From NCBI GenBank assembly GCA_023380955.1, contig JAMCTB010000173.1:1-22802 (forward strand): 22,802 nucleotides of DNA, written 5' to 3'. Of this stretch, positions 6,643-12,603 are shown piece by piece. Made by a program: the position numbers and the translations under genes. Under the pieces are notes generated by a model that did no database searches, was not told the origin of the DNA, and worked only from the letters and a program-made list of their open reading frames with translations. Numbering within the stretch: position 1 is the stretch's first letter; each line of letters opens with the position of its first letter. The DNA comes from Chloroflexota bacterium (lineage in GTDB: Bacteria; Chloroflexota; UBA6077).

Positions 6643-7671
6643 ATGTCAAGAGAAGTAGCCCTGGTCATCGTCCTCGCCGTCGCCTGGGTGGTGGCCTTCC
6701 TGCTCACCTTTGGTGCCAAAGCATTCGGCCATTGGTCGGGCATCGAGGATAAGCCCCGCCCGGGCGAGGTACAGAAGAGGATCGTCCCCCGCACCGGCGG
6801 CTATGCCATCTTCTTCGGCTTCCTGGCGGCTGCCCTCGTCGGGGCCTACCTGATCCCCCGTTCCTCCCAAGAAAGCTGGAGGTTGCTGGGGGTCCTGCTG
6901 GGGGCCGCGGCGGTCCTTCCCCTGGCTTTCATGGACGACAGGCGGAGGCTGGATCCCATGCCCCAACTGCTGGGGCAGTTCGCCATCGCCGCCATCCCGA
7001 TCGCCTTCGGCGTGGTGGTGGACAGCATCGCCACCCCCTTCGGGAGAGTCATCCAGCTCCCCGTCTGGCTGGTGATCCCCTTCACCCTGCTGTGGATCGT
7101 TGGGATGATCAACACCATCAACCTGGTGGACGTTATGGACGGTCTGGCGGGGGGCGTGGCCACCATCGCCGCCCTGGTGCTGTTCGCCCGGGGCGTCTTC
7201 GACTTCGGCCAGTACGACATCGCCATCCTTCCCCTGGCCCTGGCCGGCGCCTGTCTGGGCTTCCTGCCCCACAACTTCCATCCGGCGCGCGTCTTTATGG
7301 GTAGCTCGGGGGCGCTGCTGATCGGCTACGCCCTGGCAACCATGTCCATCATGGGCGGGGCGAAGGTGGCCACGGCCCTGCTGGTGCTGGGGGTCCCGGT
7401 GGCCGACGTGGCCTGGGTGATAACCCGCAGGCTGGCGGCCGGCCGCTCCCCGATGAAGGGCGGGGACCAGGCACACCTCCCGCAGAGACTTCACCGGGCG
7501 GGTCTATCCCAGAGGCAGATCGTCCTGACCTTCTACCTGCTGTGCGCCGTCTTCGGCGTTGCCGCTGCCCGCTTCACCCCCGTCCAGAAGATCTACGCCT
7601 TCGTCGCCGTGGTCGCCGTGATGGCGGTGATCCTCGTCGCCCTTGCCCGCACGGAGCGCAGGTCCTCGTAG
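6643..7671 (+). CDS. MraY/WecA-family phosphoglycosyltransferase with altered motifs
   Basis: A polytopic membrane enzyme of glycosyltransferase family 4. Relatives transfer a sugar-1-phosphate from a UDP-sugar to undecaprenyl phosphate, the first step of peptidoglycan or surface glycan assembly. At 342 residues with about 10 hydrophobic helices, the length is normal. Kept motifs: MDDRRRLDP (Asp98-Asp99) and NTINLVDVMDGLAGG (Asn157, Asn160, Asp163, Asp166). Changed motifs: the usual MGDSGS reads MGSSGA, so the magnesium-site Asp is Ser221. The HxHH-type sugar-recognition motif reads HLPQRL, though downstream GLSQRQ is kept. The SD is weak (GAGG 13 bases ahead). Its neighbours suggest lipid-carrier loading for the sugar made upstream. 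Confidence 0.85.
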   Translation: MSREVALVIVLAVAWVVAFLLTFGAKAFGHWSGIEDKPRPGEVQKRIVPRTGGYAIFFGFLAAALVGAYLIPRSSQESWRLLGVLLGAAAVLPLAFMDDRRRLDPMPQLLGQFAIAAIPIAFGVVVDSIATPFGRVIQLPVWLVIPFTLLWIVGMINTINLVDVMDGLAGGVATIAALVLFARGVFDFGQYDIAILPLALAGACLGFLPHNFHPARVFMGSSGALLIGYALATMSIMGGAKVATALLVLGVPVADVAWVITRRLAAGRSPMKGGDQAHLPQRLHRAGLSQRQIVLTFYLLCAVFGVAAARFTPVQKIYAFVAVVAVMAVILVALARTERRSS

Positions 7672-7682
7672 CCGCACCACCC

Positions 7683-7750
7683 GTAGTAACGACTTCAGTC
7701 GTTCGTCCTTTTCTCTCACAACAGGCTCCAACGACTGAAGTCGTTACTAC
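7683..7750. repeat. Long inverted repeat between convergent genes
   Basis: Two perfect 21-bp inverted arms, 7683-7703 and 7730-7750, around a 26-base pyrimidine-rich centre. Each arm begins GTAGTAACGACTTC and carries its own near-palindrome AACGACTTCAGTCGTT. It fills the 89-base gap between convergent genes (stops at 7671 and 7763). It may act as a two-way terminator; the arm structure also fits a non-autonomous mobile (MITE-like) element. Confidence 0.8.
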
Positions 7751-7760
7751 AACCGTTGCA

Positions 7761-8636
7761 TCACCGCGCGGTATCCACTCTCCGCTCCCCCTGCAGGTGA
7801 ACCGCCAGCGCCTTCAACCGCCGCACCGACTCCCACGGCACCCAGGTGTCGCCCGGGTGGTGCGGGCCGTGACCGAACCCCTCGATTCGGTGGAAATCGG
7901 TCCCCCCGGTCGGCACCAGGCCGTGCTCGTCGGCCAGGGCCAGCAGCCCCTCCACCGTCTCCGGACTGTAGTCCCCGTAGTAGCACTCCAGCCCCACCAG
8001 TCCGGCCGATATCAGCTCCGGCAGCAGGGTATCCAGGGTCAGCACCTCGCCGGGATGAGCCAGCACCGGCAGCCCCTGGACCTTGCGAATCAATCCGACC
8101 GCCTCCACCGGGGTCAACTTGTACCGCTCCACGTAGGCCGGAGCGTTGCGGCCGATGTAGTCGGTGAATGCCTCCACCATGGAGGACACGTATCCCGTCT
8201 CCACCATCACCTGGGCTATGTGGGGCCTACCCACGGAGCCCTGGCCGGCCACTTCCTGGACCCTCTCCCAGGGGATGATCACCCCCATGCCCGCCAGCTT
8301 GGCGACCATCTTCTCGGCCCGGTCGCGGCGGCCCTCCCGAAGCTGCTGGAGGGTTGTCTGGAATTCGGCGTCATGGTACCGCAGGTAGTACCCGAGGATG
8401 TGAACCTCCGCCCGGGGTATGTCGGTGCTCATCTCGATGCCGGGGATGACGTGCACCCCCAGCCTCTCGCCCTCGGCCACCGCCTCCTCTATGCCGTCGG
8501 TCGAGTCGTGGTCCGTGACCGCGATGCACTCCAACCCCTGGCCCTTGGCCTCCCCGACCAGCTCGGCCGGGGTGAGCGCCCCGTCGGAGGCCGTGGTGTG
8601 CATGTGAAGATCGATCTTGGAACGTCGTTCAGGCAA
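7761..8636 (-). CDS. PHP-domain phosphoesterase (TrpH/YciV, RNase AM-like)
   Basis: A 291-residue cytoplasmic metal-dependent phosphoesterase. Characterised relatives are 3',5'-nucleoside bisphosphate phosphatases or 5'-3' exoribonucleases that trim short RNAs and rRNA 5' ends. PHP metal motifs are complete: IDLHMHT near residues 8-14, AVTDHDST, IPGIEMST, GRPHIAQ, VLAHPGE and GGTDFH. The TTG at 8636-8634 is chosen because AGGAGG lies 10 bases before it and the first motif begins eight residues in; the frame also has an upstream TTG with no SD. It lies downstream of rny on the same strand, but a terminator separates the two. An RNA- or nucleotide-processing role would suit that neighbour (inference). 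Confidence 0.88.
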   Translation of the reverse strand: MPERRSKIDLHMHTTASDGALTPAELVGEAKGQGLECIAVTDHDSTDGIEEAVAEGERLGVHVIPGIEMSTDIPRAEVHILGYYLRYHDAEFQTTLQQLREGRRDRAEKMVAKLAGMGVIIPWERVQEVAGQGSVGRPHIAQVMVETGYVSSMVEAFTDYIGRNAPAYVERYKLTPVEAVGLIRKVQGLPVLAHPGEVLTLDTLLPELISAGLVGLECYYGDYSPETVEGLLALADEHGLVPTGGTDFHRIEGFGHGPHHPGDTWVPWESVRRLKALAVHLQGERRVDTAR

Positions 8637-8692
8637 TGGGAAGCTACCTCCTCGTACCCCACTCTGCAACCTGCATACCCCGACAAATCAGA

Positions 8693-8723
8693 AAAGGCCG
8701 GATACCTGAGGCATCCGGCCTTT
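8693..8723 (-). terminator. Intrinsic terminator after rny
   Basis: Read on the minus strand, an 11-bp perfect stem (AAAGGCCGGAT / ATCCGGCCTTT) with a 9-nt loop ends in a short T run. It lies 12 bases past the rny TAA stop and ahead of the PHP gene. Confidence 0.85.
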
Positions 8724-8735
8724 AAGCTAGGCTCT

Positions 8736-10271
8736 TTACTTGGCGTAGTCAACTGCCCTGGTTTCCCGCACCACGGTCACTTTGACCTGGCCCGGGTACT
8801 GCAACGTCTCCTCGATCCTCTTCACGATGTCGCGAGCCAACCTCACGGCACCCAGATCGTCGATCTCTTCGGGCTTGACGATGATGCGAACTTCTCGTCC
8901 GGCCTGGATGGCAAAAGACTTCTCCACACCATCGAAGGAATTGGCCACGTTTTCCAGGGCCTCGAGCCGCTTGATGTAGTGTTCCAGGGTCTCCCGCCTG
9001 GCCCCAGGCCTCGCGCCCGAAATGGCGTCGGAAGCCTGGACGATGACGGCCTCCAGGGTTTGAGGCTCCGTCTCGTCGGCATGGTGCGCCGCGACGGCGT
9101 GAATCACCTTGGGGGATTCCCCATACCGCTTGGCCAGCTCCGCCCCGATCAAGGCATGGGGACCCTCGAATTCGTGATCCACCGCCTTGCCCAGGTCGTG
9201 GAGCAGCCCGGCTCGCTTGGCCAGGTTGATGTCGGCGCCGATCTCGGCGGCCAGCATCGCGGCCAGATGGGACACTTCAACGGAGTGCAGCCGGATGTTC
9301 TGGCCGTAGCTAGTCCGGTAGTTCATCCTGCCCAGCAGCTTGATGACCTCCGGATGCAGCCCGTGCACTCCAGCCTCCAGCGCCGCCTCCTCGCCCCACT
9401 CGCGAATCGCCGTCTCCACTTCCAGCCTGGTCTTGTGGACGACCTCCTCGATCCTCGCCGGATGGATCCGTCCATCCGTGACCAGCTTGGTAAGCGCCAG
9501 ACGAGCGATCTCGCGACGAACCGGATCGAAACCGGACAGGGTAACCGCGTCCGGCGTATCGTCGATGATGAGGTCAACCCCGGTCGCGCTTTCCAGAGCC
9601 CGAATGTTGCGGCCCTCCCGCCCGATGATCCGACCCTTCATCTCGTCGTTGGGCAGAGGAACGACCGACACCGTGGTCTCCGCCACTAGATCGGTCGCGC
9701 ACCGCTGAACGGCCATGGTGATGATCTGCCGGGCCTTTCGGTCGGCTTCCTCCTTGGCCTGGGCCTCTATGTCGCGCACCCGTCGAGCCATATCCATCTT
9801 TACCTCTTCCTCGACGGCCTTGAGGATCTCGGTCCTGGCAACATCTCGAGTCAAACCGGAGATCCGCTCCAGTTCTCGGAACTGCTGGACCTTCACCTCT
9901 TCGATCTCGGATCGCAGCGTCTCCAACTCCCTCTCTCTGTTGGACAGGGTCTTTTCCCGCCGCTCGACGCTCTCAAGACGGCGATCCAGGTTCTCGTCCT
10001 TCTGCTGGATCCGCCTTTCCTGCCGCTGCAGATCGCTCCGCCGTTCGCGGTGCTCCATCTCCGCAGCCTGCCGGAGCTTGAGAGCCTCGTCCTTGGCATC
10101 CAGAAGCAGTTCGTTCTTCTTGGCGTTGGCCTCGGCCAAAAGCTTCTCAGCACTAGTCTGTGCCAGCTTCAGGTCTGCGCCCACCAAGTACTGCCGGACG
10201 AAGTAGCCCACCAGCGCGCCAACCAGCAGCGTCACAAGGCTACTAAGCAGTATTAAAATGGTGCTGTCCAA
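8736..10271 (-). CDS. rny: Ribonuclease Y
   Basis: A membrane-anchored endoribonuclease that starts bulk mRNA decay in many bacteria lacking RNase E. At 511 residues it is the usual length. Domains in order: N-terminal transmembrane helix (about 5-27), a long charged coiled coil (about 30-200), a KH RNA-binding domain with [15 protein letters not shown], and an HD domain with [10 protein letters not shown] and [14 protein letters not shown] holding the catalytic His-Asp. The C-terminal family block ends [21 protein letters not shown]. The start is TTG (10271-10269), preceded by GTGAGG. No better start keeps the membrane helix. A strong promoter lies 72 bases upstream and an intrinsic terminator closes the gene, so it can be transcribed alone. 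Confidence 0.96.
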   Translation of the reverse strand: MDSTILILLSSLVTLLVGALVGYFVRQYLVGADLKLAQTSAEKLLAEANAKKNELLLDAKDEALKLRQAAEMEHRERRSDLQRQERRIQQKDENLDRRLESVERREKTLSNRERELETLRSEIEEVKVQQFRELERISGLTRDVARTEILKAVEEEVKMDMARRVRDIEAQAKEEADRKARQIITMAVQRCATDLVAETTVSVVPLPNDEMKGRIIGREGRNIRALESATGVDLIIDDTPDAVTLSGFDPVRREIARLALTKLVTDGRIHPARIEEVVHKTRLEVETAIREWGEEAALEAGVHGLHPEVIKLLGRMNYRTSYGQNIRLHSVEVSHLAAMLAAEIGADINLAKRAGLLHDLGKAVDHEFEGPHALIGAELAKRYGESPKVIHAVAAHHADETEPQTLEAVIVQASDAISGARPGARRETLEHYIKRLEALENVANSFDGVEKSFAIQAGREVRIIVKPEEIDDLGAVRLARDIVKRIEETLQYPGQVKVTVVRETRAVDYAK

Positions 10272-10342
10272 AAAGCGCTAAACCTCACTTTCCTGTATTA
10301 ACACGAGGATTGTCGCTCCAGGAGACAGGTGACCACAATATG

Positions 10343-10371
10343 ATAATAACCACTTTCTTAACCAGTGTCAA
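10343..10371 (-). promoter_or_regulatory. Sigma-70 promoter for rny
   Basis: On the minus strand: TTGACA (10371-10366), exactly 17 bp, then TATTAT (10348-10343). The consensus -35 overlaps the stop codon of the upstream rrf2-type gene. This gives a leader of about 65 bases before the rny TTG. Confidence 0.8.
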
Positions 10372-10778
10372 GACAATGAGCGTTCCACCAGTTCGGCCAA
10401 AGTAGTGCTCTTCAGCCGGTTCACAAGCAGCGATCTAGCCTCGCACCAAATCTCATGCACGGGACAACGGCCGGACCGGGCGCAGTCCTCCGGCCAGAGA
10501 ACGCAGCTGCTCACGGCGATCGGGCCGTCCACCGCCTCCACCACCTGCAGCAGGGTGATCTGATCCGCCGGCCTGGCCAGGGCGATGCCACCGCCCGACC
10601 CCCTGTAGGAGCGCAGCAGCCCTCCTCGGCTCAGGGCCAGCACGATCTTCGCCAGGAAGGGGGCCGGAATCTCCTGCCTGGCGGCCACCTCGTGGGTAAG
10701 GGCCGTCGCGCCTTCCTCGGCCTTGGCCACCTCGATCATGGTGCGAACGGCGTAGTCCGCCCGTCTGGTGATCTGCAA
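10368..10778 (-). CDS. Rrf2-family transcriptional regulator, probable Fe-S sensor
   Basis: A 136-residue winged-helix regulator of the Rrf2 family (IscR, NsrR, RirA, CymR). The DNA-binding part covers residues 1-65 (MQITRRADYAVRTMIEVA ... LLRSYRGSGGGIALARP). Three cysteines, C92, C99 and C105, lie in SSCVLWPEDCARSGRC, almost exactly where IscR carries its cluster ligands (C-x6-C-x5-C here). An Fe-S or nitric-oxide/redox-sensing role is therefore likely; the signal is not readable. The TTG start at 10778 has GGGAGG six bases ahead. The gene lies between trpS and rny on the same strand. No iron-sulfur biogenesis genes are nearby, so its targets are unknown. Confidence 0.9.
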   Translation of the reverse strand: MQITRRADYAVRTMIEVAKAEEGATALTHEVAARQEIPAPFLAKIVLALSRGGLLRSYRGSGGGIALARPADQITLLQVVEAVDGPIAVSSCVLWPEDCARSGRCPVHEIWCEARSLLVNRLKSTTLAELVERSLS

Positions 10779-10805
10779 CAGTAACCTCCCAGAGCAATTA
10801 GACCC

Positions 10806-10811
10806 ATTATA
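10806..10811 (-). promoter_or_regulatory. -10 element upstream of the Rrf2 gene
   Basis: A perfect TATAAT (minus strand, within GGATATAATGGG) about 28 bases before the TTG start. The matching -35 position holds only CTGAGG, a poor match, so the promoter may need an activator. No further feature is seen between here and the trpS stop. Confidence 0.45.
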
Positions 10812-10887
10812 TCCTACGCGCCATACTTCCTCAGCTTCCCAGCATGGCCTGGCGGTGGGCAGGACGCCCGCGCTCCCGACGACGAGC

Positions 10888-11898
10888 CTACCTCCGGAAG
10901 TAGTTGATGCCCATGGCCTCCCTGGCCTGGGCCAGCGTCTCGGCCGCTATGGCCCGGCCCCGCTTGCTACCCTCCTGGATAATCTCGTCCACCAGCCCCG
11001 GCCGCTGCTCGTAGTAGGTCCGCCTTTCCCGGATCGGCTCCAGGAAGTTGTTGAGGGCTCGAGCCAGCTTCCTCTTCACCTCCACGTCGCCGACCTTCCC
11101 GGTGCGGTACCGCTTCTTGAGATCGTTGATCTCATCCTTGTCGGGATTGAAGACGTCGTGGTAGATGAAGACCGGGTTCCCCGCCACGTGGCCGGGATCG
11201 GTGGCGTGGATGCGAGTGGGGTCGGTGTACATCCCCATCACCTTCTTCTCCACCGTCTTGGCGTCGTCAGCCAGGTAGATGGCGTTCCCCAGACTCTTGC
11301 TCATCTTGGCCTTACCGTCGGTCCCCACCAGAGTCGGCACCTCTCCGATCAAGGCCTCAGGCTCCGGGAACACCGGCCCGTACAGCTCGTTGAACCGCCG
11401 CGCCACCTCCCGGGTCACCTCGATGTGGGAGGCCTGATCCTTCCCCACCGGCACCAGATTGCCCTTCACCACCAGGATGTCTGCGGCCTGGAGTACCGGA
11501 TAGCCCAGCAGCCCGTAGGAGGCCGTCTCCAGCTTCAGGTCCCGCATGACGTCCTTCAGGGTCGGAACCCTCTGCAGCCTGGGCACCGACACCAGCATGG
11601 AGAAGAGGAGGTGGAGCTCCGGGGTCTGAGGCATCAGCGACTGCAAGAGGATGGTGCTCCTCTCCGGATCGATACCCACGCTCAGGTTGTCCAGCAGCAC
11701 GTCGCGAATGTTCTGCTCTACCTCTTGGAGATCCTGCTGGCGGGTGGTGAGCACGTGGTAGTCGGCGATGAGGAAGAAGCAGTCGAACTCGTCCTGGAGC
11801 CGCACCCGATTCCGCAGGGTCCCCACGTAATGGCCCAGGTGCAGCCTCCCGGTAGGCCTATCGCCTGTCAGTATCCGTCCTTTGCTTGTCTGTTCCAC
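10888..11898 (-). CDS. trpS: Tryptophanyl-tRNA synthetase
   Basis: A cytoplasmic class I aminoacyl-tRNA synthetase that charges tRNA-Trp. At 336 residues it is of normal length. The HIGH-type motif is RLHLGHYVG (residues 18-26), preceded by the family ILTGDRPTG. The KMSKS loop is [34 protein letters not shown] is the characteristic tryptophan-pocket and dimer region. The GTG start at 11898 puts the TGDRPTG loop close to the N-terminus as in other TrpRS; the SD is weak. A possible -10 (TACAAT, 11939-11934) with poor -35 TGGCAA lies upstream. I see no T-box leader in the ~100 bases ahead. Confidence 0.96.
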   Translation of the reverse strand: MEQTSKGRILTGDRPTGRLHLGHYVGTLRNRVRLQDEFDCFFLIADYHVLTTRQQDLQEVEQNIRDVLLDNLSVGIDPERSTILLQSLMPQTPELHLLFSMLVSVPRLQRVPTLKDVMRDLKLETASYGLLGYPVLQAADILVVKGNLVPVGKDQASHIEVTREVARRFNELYGPVFPEPEALIGEVPTLVGTDGKAKMSKSLGNAIYLADDAKTVEKKVMGMYTDPTRIHATDPGHVAGNPVFIYHDVFNPDKDEINDLKKRYRTGKVGDVEVKRKLARALNNFLEPIRERRTYYEQRPGLVDEIIQEGSKRGRAIAAETLAQAREAMGINYFRR

Positions 11899-11995
11899 GA
11901 GCGTACCCCGCTACTTTCGTCAATATTGGGGAGATTGTACTAGGACTAATCGGCTATTGCCACTCACACCCCCACTTCGTACAATCCATCACAGT

Positions 11996-12084
11996 TCGGT
12001 TCCCTACCACAGAGGGAGCGATCTTCTGGACAGGATCATGGAGGGCAACCAGAACCTCGGTTCCCTACCACAGAGGGAGCGATC
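11996..12084. repeat. 28-bp direct repeat doublet with 33-bp spacer (CRISPR-like geometry)
   Basis: Two identical 28-bp copies, 11996-12023 and 12057-12084, are separated by exactly 33 bp (period 61). Each has an inner dyad (TCCCT ... AGGGA). Read on the minus strand each copy ends AGGGAACCGA, similar to the GAACCG end of many type I-E repeats. No third copy is found one period to either side, and there are no cas genes or clear leader in the window. It could be a relic mini-array, or simply a duplicated regulatory or tandem repeat upstream of trpS. Confidence 0.45.
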
Positions 12085-12163
12085 CTGGCCCTGGCGACCA
12101 GGGTTAACGTCCGAACCCGCCACCTCTGGCACCGGACGTCGACGCCCATCCAGCAGAGACCCC

Positions 12164-12340
12164 GCCCGCAACAACGCGTCGCCCGCCGACAGCCCCGGGG
12201 TGGCTCACCAGGGCTTCATGAACAGCCCCACCCACGCCCAGAACGAGCTGGATCCCTCCTTCAACAAGGTGGGGATCGGGGCCGCGGTCACGGGCGACGG
12301 AACCATCTACTTCACCGAGCTGTTCGCCGCCCTGGACTAG
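12164..12340 (+). pseudogene. CAP/SCP-domain (PR-1-like) protein, C-terminal remnant
   Basis: About 58 codons ending at TAG 12338-12340 translate to a clear end of a CAP (SCP-like extracellular) domain: VAHQGFMNSPTHAQNELDP, then VGIGAAVTGDGTIYFTELFA. This matches the family pattern of a hydrophobic residue-MNSPxHxxNxLxP followed by VGIG and a Y/F-x-F end. The N-terminal two thirds of the domain are absent upstream in all three forward frames, and no SD-linked start is seen. It is best read as a truncated gene, probably once a secreted protein. Confidence 0.7.
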
Positions 12341-12369
12341 TACACGACCACAGAGAAGGTGATATGTAC

Positions 12370-12439
12370 TGTCATGCTGAGCGCAGCGAAGCATCTCCCC
12401 GTGGCGAGAGGAGATCCTTCGCTATCGCTCAGGATGACA
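12370..12439. repeat. 70-bp imperfect palindromic repeat element
   Basis: An imperfect inverted repeat. The left end begins TGTCATGCTGAGCGCAGCGA and the right end reads CCTTCGCTATCGCTCAGGAT before GACA, around a short GC-rich centre (CCCCGTGGCGAGAG). From memory this TGTCATGCTGAGCG...CGCTCAGGATGACA form recurs in intergenic DNA of many bacteria. It sits 29 bases after the CAP remnant. Confidence 0.75.
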
Positions 12440-12520
12440 CCTGTCACAACCAATGTGGCGATGTACTAGGCCAACACGACCTCGGAAGGCTCCTCGGGCA
12501 CCGTGGACCCGACCCTCTCT

Positions 12521-12563
12521 AAGCATCTTGATGCTTGACCAGGTTAATCATTCGGCCTATGAT
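12521..12563 (+). promoter_or_regulatory. Sigma-70 promoter with overlapping dyad for the histidine kinase operon
   Basis: TTGACC (12535-12540), exactly 17 bp, then TATGAT (12558-12563). Transcription would start near 12570, about 34 bases before the ATG at 12604. A perfect dyad, AAGCATC-TT-GATGCTT (12521-12536), overlaps the first bases of the -35 and could be an operator. The remaining DNA back to 12440 shows nothing recognisable. Confidence 0.7.
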
Positions 12564-12603
12564 GGCGGCATCGACCGCTCACGTTCGCACCGAGGGGCCG
12601 AAG

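Noticed and set aside
7542..9689. Long plus-strand open frame (715 codons) over the end of the MraY-like gene, the PHP gene and rny
   Set aside because: It is antisense to well-recognised PHP and RNase Y genes; its product is His/Pro/Gly-rich with no domain, as expected from GC-rich codon shadows.
10768..11943. 391-codon plus-strand frame opposite trpS
   Set aside because: It lies antisense to a clear TrpRS with both signature motifs; low-complexity composition and no family match.
11899..12000. T-box or other riboswitch leader for trpS
   Set aside because: No T-box sequence, specifier loop or terminator/antiterminator pair is visible before the GTG start.
11882..12163. Coding N-terminus for the CAP-domain remnant
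   Set aside because: The open frame upstream crosses the repeat doublet and shows none of the CAP-family N-terminal pattern.
12369..12447. Single pho-like half-sites (CTGTCAT at 12369, CTGTCAC at 12441) upstream of the kinase, as autoregulation sites
   Set aside because: They are isolated, not in 11-bp phase with any partner, and the first belongs to the palindromic repeat.
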